64,000 nt of DNA from contig NW_025408685.1 of NCBI RefSeq assembly GCF_020360975.1, positions 372,001 to 436,000 on the forward strand, in the 5' to 3' direction. Origin of the DNA: Hirsutella rhossiliensis (Eukaryota; Ascomycota; Sordariomycetes; Hypocreales; Ophiocordycipitaceae). Shown one piece after another: positions 10,878-21,229 of this stretch. Every line of letters begins with the position of its first letter. Position 1 is the stretch's first letter. The position numbers and the translations under genes are program-made. A model generated the notes under the pieces. The model did no database searches, had not been told where the DNA came from, and saw nothing but the letters and a program-made list of their open reading frames with translations.

Positions 10878-11030
10878 CGTTTTGATTGGCCTACTCATTA
10901 TTTGCAGAACCATCATTGGTCAGATTTACCCAGAGTTCACCCGGAGGCAGCGTTGTGATTGGCCAGAGCCGATGTATACTGTACGCCGTAGAATTATTCG
11001 TACCGTACAAAACGCTTCTGATTGGCCAAC
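10878..11030. promoter_or_regulatory. Three inverted CCAAT boxes in repeated context
   Basis: The motif TGATTGGCC occurs three times, with ATTGG at 10,885, 10,958 and 11,021, each preceded by a similar CGTT or CGCTT stretch. ATTGG is the reverse of CCAAT, the HAP/NF-Y site common in fungal promoters. No intact gene starts next to it, so a regulatory role is only a suggestion; it may instead be a degenerate repeat. Confidence 0.3.
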
Positions 11031-11259
11031 ATGGTTTACCCGCTACTTTGCCATACGGAAGTTTACCCCCACCTTTGCCGCCACAGACCTGACAGCGCGC
11101 GCCTTACATCAATGCTTTGTTGCATCTTCGTAGCACAGTAATTTACAGCTTTGCTTACTCCTGTGACGGCGTATTCGGCGGCAACCCAGGTATCTTATTT
11201 TACGGGCGCGGCATTTCCGGCTACTTGACCTTGCCTCTAAAAAGCTTTAAGACCCTTCT

Positions 11260-12220
11260 TTACTTCTCGTCTCGGCTTTCTACTATTCCACCTTCTTCCG
11301 CTCTTCTCCTTTGTTCTTTTTTGCGCTTCTCCCTTGCTTCATCCGCCGGACCTTTCCACGAGCCGGCATAATGATGGCTCACAAGTGGCTCCACTTGATC
11401 CTGGGGAAATCCGTTCTGTAACGCAGCAAACGCAGCGCCTGGCATGACTAGCACGTCGCCCACAAAGCGCGGCTTCTTTATACCAGCAATATCCCGGTCG
11501 TCCACCATTCGACTCAGCTTTTCCCCCAGACTCTGCACAATACCGAGTGTCATCATTTTTGGACCGGTAATGTCGACGACATCGGAAATCATGTCGAGAG
11601 TGATACCGCTCGGTGGGACGCCGTTCTCTGTAGCGATATTATATAGCTCTTTGACGACGGAATTGACGACATACAATAGGTGCGACGAGCCTGGTCGAGC
11701 AGCAAATACCCAATTCGTTAGTTGCGAGTAAACAGGGCGAGCCTCGTCGGATGGGATATCGAACTCGAGGCCAACTATCAAGCTGATGTTCGGTGCGGTG
11801 TGATACATCTCAGCAGGCAGCCAGTGACCGACGCCTACCTCACAGGTAACATCGATATCACCCAAATTCCCCCTCAGACAGCAAGATCAGATAGCGCAGC
11901 AAGTCTGCTCTGAGAATGGCAATGGGCAGTGCCAGGTATAAGGCGACGATATCGGGGCGTGACTCGTTATAACGCGCTATAACGTAATTCTCGGCGGACT
12001 GGTCGGTCAGGAGCTCGTACCGGAAGTTAGGATTCTTCTGCAGCCAGCTATCAATGATAGTTTGTTGGTCATTGGTGAAATTGCGGTCTTTCGCTGACTG
12101 CCACACCTTGCCCGGAATGCCGGGGATTGTGCCAGGCACGCTTGAAATGGTAGTACTCGTTGTTGATAGTGAAGATGCCTGGAGAGAGTTGACGGTCGCT
12201 TGCTGCGTATCTTGATTTGT
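11260..12220 (-). pseudogene. OCH1-like GT32 glycosyltransferase, main (3') part
   Basis: Type II Golgi-style mannosyltransferase-like protein (GT32, OCH1 family) that would extend N-glycans. This part carries the stem and catalytic region: PGIPGKVWQ, then FTNDQQTIIDSWLQKNPNFRYELL, then ILRADLLRYLILLSEG and the DxD metal-binding motif as GDIDVTCE (about 11,840-11,865). Between LLSEG and GDID the frame breaks near 11,870; relative to the usual spacing in the family two bases are missing. The C-terminus ends at 11,260 in a charged tail (REKRKKEQRRRAEEG). The N-terminal exon lies at 18,011-18,150, separated by the copia insertion. Joining across one TTTGT copy gives an uninterrupted frame, with about 370 codons in total. 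Confidence 0.8.
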
Positions 12221-12420
12221 TGTGGACAGGCTCTTCACTGCAGTGAGGTTATTCGAACTGGTTCAATTGGTTATATCTTGTGTAACTAGGGAAACGTGTC
12301 CCATACAAACTGTGTGCAAAGACCTTCCTCCCTGTGTCTCACCTCTTACTCGCACGTGACTAGCGCGGTCGATTAGTTATACGTGCGCGATCGGTGCCTA
12401 GTGCACAGGTGGATCCAACA
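12221..12420 (-). repeat. Copia 3' LTR
   Basis: Plus-strand sequence begins TGTGGACAGGCTCTTCACTG and ends GGTGGATCCAACA. It matches 17,811-18,010 throughout. A purine-rich AGAAAGAGG stretch lies just inside the element (minus strand, near 12,428-12,436) as a possible polypurine tract. Confidence 0.93.
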
Positions 12421-12814
12421 CTGGAACCTCTTTCTAAATCGATGATCGCGCACTAATCAATCCACCAAAAACACACCAAACACAGCGAATTAAGATGAGA
12501 TAGGAAAACACGAACAAGAACACCAACAAACTCCTACCACGATGCATCACTATGTTGGATAGTGTGCTCTGACTGTAGCTCTCCCTCCCCCACACTGGGT
12601 GTGTTCTGCCACACGCCATCATGGGCCGCATTTCGAGCGCCGGATGCGCTAGCTGATTCCATCGGTCCCACGTTGGAATATGGACACGAGGATCTCCTCG
12701 TTAATGTGAATGGAATAAAAGAACGACGGTAAAGCAGAAGAAGACGAAAAAACCGATTAAATCTCGTCGAGAATTGTTGTGTTATTGCGATGAACGAATC
12801 CTTCCACCTCACGT

Positions 12815-13420
12815 TTAGCTGATTGTCGCTAATAAACTGCGTGAGGGCGCTGTTTGTGATGCCTTCGTCATAGCATCGGCAGGGTTATCTGCGCCGTTGA
12901 CCCAACGGATTTCCGCAATATCCCTTGATTCATATGCCTGCCTCAGCGCCATGATATCTATCATGAGTCGCTTCTCTGTTGTGGTGCCAAGTTTGACGAG
13001 GCACTCATAGAGGCTATATGAATCTGTGCAAATGACGAGCGGGATTTGCTTCAGATCAAGGCGTTGTGCGATCGTATTGACCGTTTGCTTGATCACAAAT
13101 GCGAGATCGAAGCCCGATGTCAATCCATAGATCTCTGATGCAAGAACGCTTCGAGTAACGCGCTTGCATTTAGTTGAGCTCCAATGAAGAATGTTTCCGC
13201 GGATGGAAAATGAATCGGTTGATTGCGCGGTCTCATTGGCGATGATAATCACAAAGCCGATTTGAGAGCTTAAATCCTTATTGTTGGCGAATGATCCATC
13301 GGTGAACACAAAGATCTTCGCGCTCTCGAGATCGATGGGTATGTAACATAGGCCACGGTCGGGATTGTTGATCTGCCATTCAATCCGCTTGTTCAAAGCC
13401 TTGAAGTCGGTATTAACGGG
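12815..13420 (-). pseudogene. Copia RNase H domain
   Basis: C-terminal RNase H of the copia polyprotein. The catalytic acids are readable in order: FVFTDGSFANN (about 13,290-13,320), LASEIYGL (about 13,140), ICTDSYSLYE (about 13,020) and GADNPADAMTK (about 12,880-12,910). The stop lies at 12,815, about 400 bp before the 3' LTR. It is joined to reverse transcriptase by a frameshift near 13,500. Confidence 0.85.
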
Positions 13421-14060
13421 CTCTTGGGCTTGTGCCGCAACGGAACAATCGTATGTTGCTTCGGGTTGGCAAATCGAAGCGATATATGCCCCGGGCGCGT
13501 TGAGCAGCATAATCCTGATGCCTACTTGATGCCTGAAGATTGATCTCCTCGAGGTTTTGGGCTTGGCCCTTCTGCCTGACGATGACACAGCCATTTTGTA
13601 TGGTCAGGCGGCTGCCGTTAAAGTCGCAGATGGAACCTTCTTGGAGAATCTCTTTTGGCTTGGCCTTAAAGCAGAGTTCTTTCTCCTCGATCTTGAGAAA
13701 TGCATCTGTGCCAACAATGAATGTGTCATCCGTTTGCAAGGCCGCGATGCCAAACAGGTCCTTGTCGGCGATGTTGTTTGCCGTGATCAGAAGGCACGGG
13801 TCAAACGAAGAGGTTTCCATATTAAGCTTGCGGCAGTGATGGTCGTGATATGTGTTGAACCAGTGGGCTCCTGCCTCTGCGATGCCATATAGCGGCTTCA
13901 CGATTCGCAGGATTGTTCCTCTGGATATCTTCTTTTGAGTTCTTGAGGAAGGGCTGCAAGGATGACACGGGCCAGCTTGGTCTGGGATTGTGTGTATGCC
14001 ATCGTGATGTCTCTGATCATGATGAACATATCCCGTGTGCAGAGAAACGGTGCTAAGGCC
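13413..14060 (-). pseudogene. Copia reverse transcriptase domain
   Basis: Copies element RNA into DNA. The start of the domain reads RDITMAYTQS (about 14,000) and continues after a frameshift at about 13,900 as VKPLYGIAEAGAHWFNTY. The catalytic YVDD-equivalent is LQTDDTFIVG (about 13,715-13,745), where the first two positions are QT. The upstream part is shared with the end of the integrase frame. Confidence 0.82.
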
Positions 14061-15980
14061 AAGGCCACGCGTTGTGCGGGCCGGCTGATGGTAGGGGCTT
14101 GTGTGAGGATCCCACGTTTCCCATCATCATTGTATCCTTGCACAACGAGGCGTGATTTCTCGTATGGCGTTGCAGTATTTCTTCCGATCTGCCTGCGCGG
14201 CCTCTTTGGCTCAGGGTATTCGAAAGGTTTGGGTTGGTCTTCTGTGGTAGGAAGAGGAAGAGGTTGTTGAGTTGTGGGTGGAAGGGGAAGAGGGTTTTGA
14301 AGAGGATGTTGTTGATCGGATTGTGTTGAGGGAAGGAGTGATTGTTGTGTTGATGGGTCTGTGCGGCTAGGGCTAGGGTCGGGTTGCAACTGAGGAAGGA
14401 GCGATTCCGGGTGACGATAGTACGGTTGGACGCATGTACTGCGAAATTTCGCTGGTCCGTTGTCCAGGTCAACTGCGATTTCCGTATCCGTCACCTCGAG
14501 CACTTTATATGGGCCTTGCCATCCGTGCTTCTCGCGAAATACGCGAACTTCGCTTCCTAGCGCCAGGGATAGGGGCAGGCGCAACGCTGTATCAGGCCCA
14601 TTACGCGTATTTAACGCGGTCTGAACCTTCCTCTGGGCGTTGATCTTCCTCAGCTCTGACATCGTTCGCCACACCGCCTTAGCTCTTGCCATTGCGGAAG
14701 GTGTAGGCGGCGAATCCATCGTCATTCGAGGCAGAGCACCGAAGACGAGGAGGGTTGGAACGAGGCCATCCGGACCGGCTGTGTCGTTGACAGCCTTGAA
14801 AGCCATTTGAAGGACTTGATCAGGGCTCACGGTATCCTTCAGCTCTGCCTTTAATATATCATATGCTCTTCGGACGGGCACATGATACTTCTCAACCTTC
14901 CCAACAGCCCAATGTGCTTCCACAGGCACCTGATGACACGTTATTCCCATCAATTTCGCTTCTGCTTGGAACTCGGCAGCAGCGAAATTCGTGCCTGCGT
15001 CATGAGTGATCACATCGGGTGGTCCAAGGTATGTATCCATCCAACATTGTTTCAACGCGAGCCACGTTTCCTTGGCCGTCATGTTGGATAGGAATCTCCT
15101 GCCTGATAGGCAGTGGCTTGATCAACAACATGGAGGACTGGTCTGCCACCCAATGTCATGACATCAACGATGACTTCGTAATTGAAGTCACAATCATCCT
15201 TCAAGCTGAACTTGAACCTTCGTGGCGGGTCGGATTTCATCTGACAGTAGTGGCAGAACTTCTTGATCATTTCCAGAGCTTCGATTTCCACATCATGGCC
15301 AGCCGAATTCAGCAGCTTGTGCAGCCGATACACGGATGGATGACCAAAACGCGTGTGGAGGCGCCGCAATTCAGCCTCCGTGAGATATGCCACTGATGCC
15401 TCTTGTTTCCGCAAGAAGAACCACGCGTGACCCCATCTTCGAATCACTGGAACGCTCACACCATTGCCAACGAGCTCGTTCGTGACGTTATTTAAATATA
15501 CGCCGAGCCGATCCATATCAGCTAGGCATAGGAGGAATGGCGTTGGCACGTTGACTATATGAAAATCAACCTCTCCCACTGGTGTGTTCAAGGTGATCAC
15601 GCCAAGTGGTGTTTCCAATCTTCCTGCACCAAATCTAACTGGTTCGGGCTTGCGATCATCACGGAATTGGACTGGGGGCATCTCTCGTTGGAGAGCACGC
15701 AGTTGTTCGATTCCTCCCGTCGATATGCATGCCGCACCTGTGTCCGGCATGATTCCTTGGAACGAGTCTTGAGAGTAACGATCTAGTATGAATTGTGTGG
15801 GTTCGTCACCGTTGAATAACTTGATGCCTACTGGAGATCCGATGATGGAAAGCTTCGTTGGAGAGGACGTCGCAGCAGCGTAGAACGATTCATAAGGGTC
15901 AGAGGAGTCAGAATCATCGGATTCCTCGGTTCTCGAGTCATCCTGATCCTGTGATTCCCCTTCATAGTCAGCCAAGAACA
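13898..15980 (-). pseudogene. Copia protease and integrase region
   Basis: Protease: MPDTGAACIS at about 15,730-15,755, then TPFLLCLADMDRLGVY. GAG-pre-integrase zinc module: LRRLHTRFGHPS with FCHYCQ (about 15,240-15,380), an HHCC finger. Integrase core: DVMTLGG (first Asp, about 15,165), THDAGTNF (second Asp, about 14,990) and VEAHWAVGKVE (Glu, about 14,900). A frameshift at about 15,080 splits the core between first and second Asp. Downstream is a Pro/Gln/Ser-rich spacer (about 14,220-14,390), then reverse transcriptase. Confidence 0.85.
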
Positions 15981-17543
15981 TAGCATACGAACGAGATTGA
16001 CCGTGGAAGCCTCTCTCGTAGATACTTCTCTTTGGCTGCTTTTCTCTCGTTTTCAGGATGTCTCGTTGAGAAACAACCTTCCTTGCCGCAAACGTAGCAT
16101 TTCTTCTTCCAATTTGGCTGACGCCTTTGTGATTGACCTCTTGTTCCGCCGGAATTTCGCTGAAATTTGCGATCCACGAAGTGCTGATCATGTCCTCTAT
16201 CCAGGTCTTGGGGATATTGGCCACTGGGTTGTTCAGATCGTTCATCTTGCATGGCAGATAGCGATGATCGAAGCTGTGATGCCAATCCCTCAAATGTAGG
16301 TGCGGGAGAGTATATCGCGAGTCGGAATTCAGGCACACCACGGCACGCCCTGAGCGTTGCATCGATCAGGCCACCTTCGCCGCCAGACTTATCCCCGAGT
16401 GCTCTCCTACAGAGCCGCAATTTCGTAAGAAGGGCCTGGAGGACCTCGTCAGATGACTTACCGGGCATCTCAGCCCGAAGTCGGCTGAAGGTGAGGTGCT
16501 CCAGTGGGTATGATACATCTTCTGGTTGATTTCGGTGTCAAAGTGCTCTTTCATCTTCTGATACATCTCAGCGAAGGTTAAATCAGTGCTGATTTCGTGT
16601 AGAAAGAAGGACTGAGCTTCCTTGGCCAGAATCGAAGGGAAAACACCATGGAATTTAGACGGAGGAATGTTTGCTTGACGGCACACGCTCATGAATTTCC
16701 GGATCTTGTCATCGAAGATATCGTATGGTTCGCCGGTATAGGCTAGTTTCTTGTCCCATATCTTAATGAATCTAATCGTGAGATCGGCCTCAACTTCCTC
16801 GTTCTCGAATCGAACAGGTGGAATGCTCGTGTATGCATCTCGGAAGTTGGTAGTCCGTACGGGGAGCGTCTGCTGATACCGAGGGATTCGCGCCATTGAT
16901 GCTGAGGCTCTTGCTGAGCGGGTTGATGGGTCTCAATGATCTGAGGGGATTCCGGTTCCGCCGGTCGGGTAATAGTTGGCTGCTGGATTACTACCGGTGC
17001 CGGTGACGATATAGCCGCTTTAACAGTTCCTTGGAGCAGCTTCTGTTTCACCTTATATGCCACGGTGTTTTCAGCAACCTCTTGACCAAGCAACTCGTTC
17101 TCATCCCATTCAGGAAGTTCGTTACTTGTTAGAAGGCCACATAAAGCTCGAGAGATGCTAGAGTTGGCCTTGCCCATATAGATCCCCCTAATTCTGAGAA
17201 GCGTCCGGAGTCTTGATCTAAGGCGTGGGTTGATTAGTTCGAAGTCATCATAGCTCCATCCCGTGAAGTCGTTATACAGATCCCCAAGCAGGGCAATTCC
17301 GTGGTTACGTTTATCCACCGTGTATGTTGCCACACAGCCTAAGAAGAAGCTGTTGCGGTGGACAAGGAGGAGCTCTGGGTGATAGGTTCGTTGAGGAAAT
17401 CCGCGTCGAAATGCCTGATCGGGAGTGAAGGGCTCCACGATCGTCAGGTTCCGTTCAACGAGTTGCCTGTCTTCGAGAGACACGTTGGCCGGGGTATCCT
17501 GGGCTGTTGCCGGGGCTAGTGCGGCAGATGAATTGTCAGACAT
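15968..17543 (-). pseudogene. Copia gag
   Basis: Capsid and nucleocapsid. The likely start is MSDNSSAALAPAT at 17,543; an upstream in-frame Met exists at 17,693. The middle contains IRGIYMGKANSSIS and the core KIWDKKLAYTGEPYD with HFDTEINQ, shared with the fragment at 1-1.5 kb. The nucleocapsid zinc knuckle is CYVCGKEGCFSTRH (about 16,070-16,115). Frameshifts occur near 16,890 and 16,470. Confidence 0.82.
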
Positions 17544-17810
17544 ATTGACAGGCTGTGTGCTGAGAAACAGGGCACAGGGTGTCAATGAGGTTATCAATGT
17601 GCGATAGGGCACGCCTAAGGGTCGCTGATGACAGCAAAGCTTAGGCACGGTTGGATAACTAGAGTGGGCTCTGATGCAGAGTCTTCGTAGCAATCCGCGC
17701 GTTGTAGCAACTATCCTACCGTCAGGAGCTCGCTTTGCAGAGCGTGACGATAGGTTAGCTCTCTTCCGTCTTGCTGTTCTGTGTCACCTTTGCCGGGCGA
17801 CACTGATCAG

Positions 17811-18010
17811 TGTGGACAGGCTCTTCACTGCAGTGAGGTTATTCGAACTGGTTCAATTGGTTATATCTTGTGTAACTAGGGAAACGTGTCCCATACAAAC
17901 TGTGTGCAAAGACCTTCCTCCCTGTGTCTCACCTCTTACTCGCACGTGACTAGCGCGGTCGATTAGTTATACGTGCGCGATCGGTGCCTAGTGCACAGGT
18001 GGATCCAACA
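17811..18010 (-). repeat. Copia 5' LTR
   Basis: Same 200-bp sequence as 12,221-12,420. In element orientation it starts TGTTGGATCC and ends CCTGTCCACA. Transcription of the element would start here on the minus strand. Confidence 0.93.
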
Positions 18011-18150
18011 TTTGTCGAGATATGGGATAATGTGTGCTCGATATTTGATGGAGGATCGCTATGGAGTCGGAAGTTCGCGAGTAGAACGATAATACAGACT
18101 CCGACTCCGACGCGCCAGAGCAGATTGTAAAATTTGGTCTTGGCCGCCAT
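18011..18150 (-). pseudogene. OCH1-like GT32 glycosyltransferase, N-terminal part
   Basis: Start MAAKTKFYNLL at 18,150, then a hydrophobic signal-anchor (GVGVCIIVLLANF), as expected for a type II Golgi enzyme, then a stem (NIEHTLSHIS). The frame runs straight into the TTTGT target duplication. When the copia element is skipped it continues as TNQDTQQATVNSLQ in the 12.2-kb part. The start is chosen because the anchor follows directly and stops lie upstream. Confidence 0.78.
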
Positions 18151-18415
18151 TTCGAACCAAGGCAGGACTGTCGGGATCGCGTCGATCTAATCGCCAGGTC
18201 ACTGGCGCAAGAGACGGCCGACACCCGCTGATTTGACACAAACCCTGGTTGGGGTTTGACTGATTCGAAGCCTGCTGCCTGATTTGGAACAAAGTAGAAG
18301 ACGAGCGCGTGGAAGCTTGGGTCGATATAGAGACGATCTTTTGGCTAGCAAGGGAGGCGTGAAAGAAGTCTGGCGAAGGATAGAAGACAAGGCCTGCTAT
18401 TTATACCAGTGTATT

Positions 18416-18475
18416 ACTTTCGTACTTCGTACTTGGGTACTTCGGTGCTTTACTTCGGTGCGAGTCAAGTCCTGC
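18416..18475. repeat. Degenerate short tandem repeat
   Basis: Imperfect repeats of an ACTTCGT/ACTTCGG motif (TACTTTCG, TACTTCG, TACTTGGG, TACTTCGG, TACTTCGG) upstream of the GT32 gene start on the minus strand. Confidence 0.4.
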
Positions 18476-18648
18476 GAGTCAGGCACCTGAATTAGAGTAA
18501 CGCTCAGCAAGCTTAGAGCGCGGGCGGAAGGATAAGGGCAGGCACAATTGAGTCCAAACGATGATGTACCGGTATGTTTTCCATGATGCGACACAGCAAG
18601 GGGACGCCTTTGTTGCCCAGCAGAAGCATGTTGCAAGTGCCTCCCAAG

Positions 18649-18830
18649 CAGGGCTCCTAATAGTGTGGACCGACTGTTCAGCGCACTGCCAGTGTAGTGT
18701 GCTTATTTGCTCCACACTGCTGGTTCAGTGCGGGCCTTTTCTACTACACTGACGGTTCCTCGTTGTTTAGTGTAAGTTTTACGCACTGGCAGTTGCACTA
18801 TGCCTTGAGGAACGAAAAGGCTCTTCTGGA
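18649..18830 (+). mobile_element. Solitary end of a hAT element
   Basis: CAGGGCTCCTAATAGTGTGG matches the 20-bp end of hAT copies 1 and 2 at 19 of 20 bases. The following 150 bp have the same style of subterminal palindromes (CACTGCCAGTG, CACTGGCAGTG) but diverged sequence. No matching right end is visible, so this is a truncated or MITE-like relative. Confidence 0.65.
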
Positions 18831-18879
18831 CGCGAAAAAAACCCCAAAAACCCCCAAACCTACTTTACCCTCGAAACCC

Positions 18880-18935
18880 TTGGCTTCTGATTGGAGAACC
18901 CATCTTGGCTGCTGATTGGAGAGCTTTTAAATCCC
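18880..18935. promoter_or_regulatory. Duplicated CCAAT-containing unit with TATA-like box
   Basis: TTGGCTTCTGATTGGAGA (18,880-18,897) and TTGGCTGCTGATTGGAGA (18,905-18,922), each with an inverted CCAAT box, precede TTTTAAAT at about 18,926. An A/C-rich stretch (CCCCAAAAACCCCC) lies just upstream. It resembles a promoter, but no intact gene starts downstream on the plus strand. Confidence 0.3.
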
Positions 18936-19163
18936 GGCTTCCCTTTGGTCGCTTAATGATTACTTACCCTTTTCGTCCTAGCCCCTTTTGTTTCGCCTTC
19001 CGGCGCAGTTCGCCCTCTCCGGTCCTGCCAGCGACCTAACCTCGCGACTAGGACTCAGCTCCTCGTGAAACCGGTTTTTTGGCCTTTTCCGACCAAACCC
19101 CTCTCCCGCACCCCTGACACGAGCATGGTGCCGTCCAGCGCCCTGCGCCCGGCATCGCGATAG

Positions 19164-20960
19164 CTACACGTCCAGGCCCGTGCCTTTAGAGTCCAGGGAA
19201 TCAACGTCTAGCCATCCCGAGGCCTCGCGGACAGTCTTGTCGCTCAGCTGGCCCAGCCTCGCTTCTGCGTCTGTCATCTCGTCTGGCACCTTGTTGCCCA
19301 CCAGGTCCCTCTCCCGCAATTTCGAGACCAGCATAATGCCGTCCAGCGTCGGGCAGCGAGACAGCTGCACGTACAGGCTGTACGGGTCGCACTGCGAGGA
19401 CACGGCGCGTCCGTCGATGTTTGACGTCCGCGTTCCCCGCAGCTCCAGAGCTACACGCTCGAGCGTCCTGCCCTGCACTTTATAGTCTGTGCACGCGAAG
19501 GCTGCCGTACAGGGCAGGCCCTTTCGGCTGACGTCGTTCTGCTGCCACGGCCTCTTTCGCTGGCACTGTATTTTGACCGTCATGGGCGTCAACAGGACCG
19601 TGCCTGGCGGCATCCCGACGAAGTGAACGTCGTTCGTCGTCTCCGACTCCAGCATTATCCCCGCCGGCGGCCCGAAATGGACCGTCGTGTCTGCCGTGAT
19701 ACGATGCCCCGGGTACGACTTGTCGAGGACGACCTCCAGCGCCGTGTAGCCGGCGCCGTTCACCAGCTTTAGCCCCTGATGGGTGTTATGGTTCACGACG
19801 ACCGGCATCCCCGGCACGAACATGAAGACGGCCGGCACCGGGATCGCGCTGTCGTCGCCCTGGTTCAGCATCATGATGGCCTCTTCCTCCGTCGGCAGGG
19901 CCTCCTTCCACGTATGATCCGAGATGAAGATGCGCATCACTGACCGCTGCTGGGCCCGGAACGCCAAGCTGGCCTCCATGTTGAGGTTCCACCGGTTCCT
20001 GTTCAGCGGCGTCACCACGGTGATGCACGTCTCCCACGGGATCCGCCTGCCTTCCCGGTAGCATCTTGAGTTGAGGAGGTCCAGATCCGAGCGGTCCTGC
20101 ACGCCCAGTCGAATCCGCCTTAGCAGCCTCTGCAATTCCGGATCTCCGCGGCGCGCACCTGCTCGTCCAGCATGACCGTGGTCGTGAATCTCTTCCACAA
20201 CGCGTGCGCCTTGTCGTGCTGGTGCCGTGTCTCGGCCTTGAAGGAGCTGTCTACGTCCCACGAGACGGCGGTGCTGGGGAGGAGGATCGAGCGTTCTTGG
20301 ACGGGGCGGAATTGGTGGAAGTCTCCGCAGAAGAGGACGATCGGAATACCTCCAAAATCCTGGTGCGACCCGCGCAGCCGGCATTTTCCTGCCAGTCCAT
20401 CCGGGATTGCCCGTCGACGAACCGCTCCGCCTGTTTCGGCAGTCGCACCCCGTCGAGATCCTTGGCCGCGTTTGCGGCTGCCGCGAGATCTTTCGAGAAC
20501 CCGCAGGCGGAGTGGATCGTAATGCCGTTGATCCGCGCTGCTGCCGTCCCCGACGTCGCCGTTATCATCAGACGATTCGATTGATCCTTGGACGCGAAGA
20601 GCTCGACGAGCGCCTCGATGACTCGTGACTTGCCCGTTCCGCCCTCTCCACCGACGAACTGGCACAGCTGGCGTACGTTGCTTTTCTCCCGCGCCGTATC
20701 AGGTCAAGCTGGCGGCATATAATTAGGAAGGCGATCGCCTGCTTCTTGTTTAGCGTGAGCCGCGCTGCCAGGGCCTTGCCCGCCTCGAGGAAGGAGGTTG
20801 AGGCACCGAACCGGATCTCCATTCCCGCGCTGGCCCCCGCTACTCCTTCCTCGAGCTCCGCTGCCGTCATCTGGACGTCGTCATCCCCGAAACCCGTGAG
20901 CACGCCCCGCACCGCCGCGCGGCGACCAGTCACCGGTGCCGTGGACAGGCTTTGTATGCC
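19164..20960 (-). pseudogene. Helitron 2 PIF1-like helicase domain
   Basis: SF1 DNA helicase. Walker A is GGEGGTGKS (about 20,627-20,655), followed by TATSGTAAARINGITIHSACG, then IVLFCGDFHQFRPV (Walker B-type/motif III, about 20,290-20,335), LDEQVRAA, and TAAFACTDYKVQGRTL (motif V). The C-terminal part reads YVQLSRCPTLDGIML near 19,360 and the stop is at 19,164. The last 406 codons form one open frame (20,384-19,164); upstream the helicase is in at least three frames. Confidence 0.83.
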
Positions 20961-21229
20961 CGTATCATCTTCTCCCTCTCCTGGATGCGCGGATTTGCTG
21001 CGACTTTATGGCCCTAACCTCACTTTGCGGCGGTATGGTGGCTCCGGAGAATGCCCGCCCGGGATGTTGATTCGTCTTGGGCCCCGTTCGGGTAGTATTG
21101 TGGCCTGGACCTCGGAAGAAGAGGACAGCGCCGATTGCTGAAATCGGCTGAGCTCCTGCATCATCGCCGTGAGCTCCGGCGAGCCGGCCGTGATTTGGTT
21201 CGGCCCGATCGAGCTTCTGACAACGTCGA

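Larger units (their letters stand above)
12221..18010 (-). mobile_element. Complete-length Ty1/copia LTR retrotransposon
   Basis: A 5,790-bp element with 200-bp LTRs at both ends, coding on the minus strand. Domain order gag, protease, integrase, reverse transcriptase, RNase H is the copia order. Both LTRs run between TG and CA and appear essentially identical by eye, suggesting recent insertion. The 5-bp flanks are TTTGT on each side (12,216-12,220 and 18,011-18,015). It sits inside the coding region of a GT32 gene. Despite the young-looking LTRs the coding region has several frameshifts, so it is non-autonomous as sequenced. Confidence 0.93.

Noticed and set aside
13540..13892. Plus-strand frames over the copia reverse transcriptase
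   Set aside because: Antisense shadows of the reverse transcriptase; no domain recognised.
18840..18870. Telomere-like CCCCAAAAACCCCC run
   Set aside because: Short, irregular and not a fungal CCCTAA repeat.
20172..20584. Plus-strand ORFs in the Helitron 2 helicase
   Set aside because: Opposite strand carries Walker A and other helicase motifs; the plus-strand frames have none.
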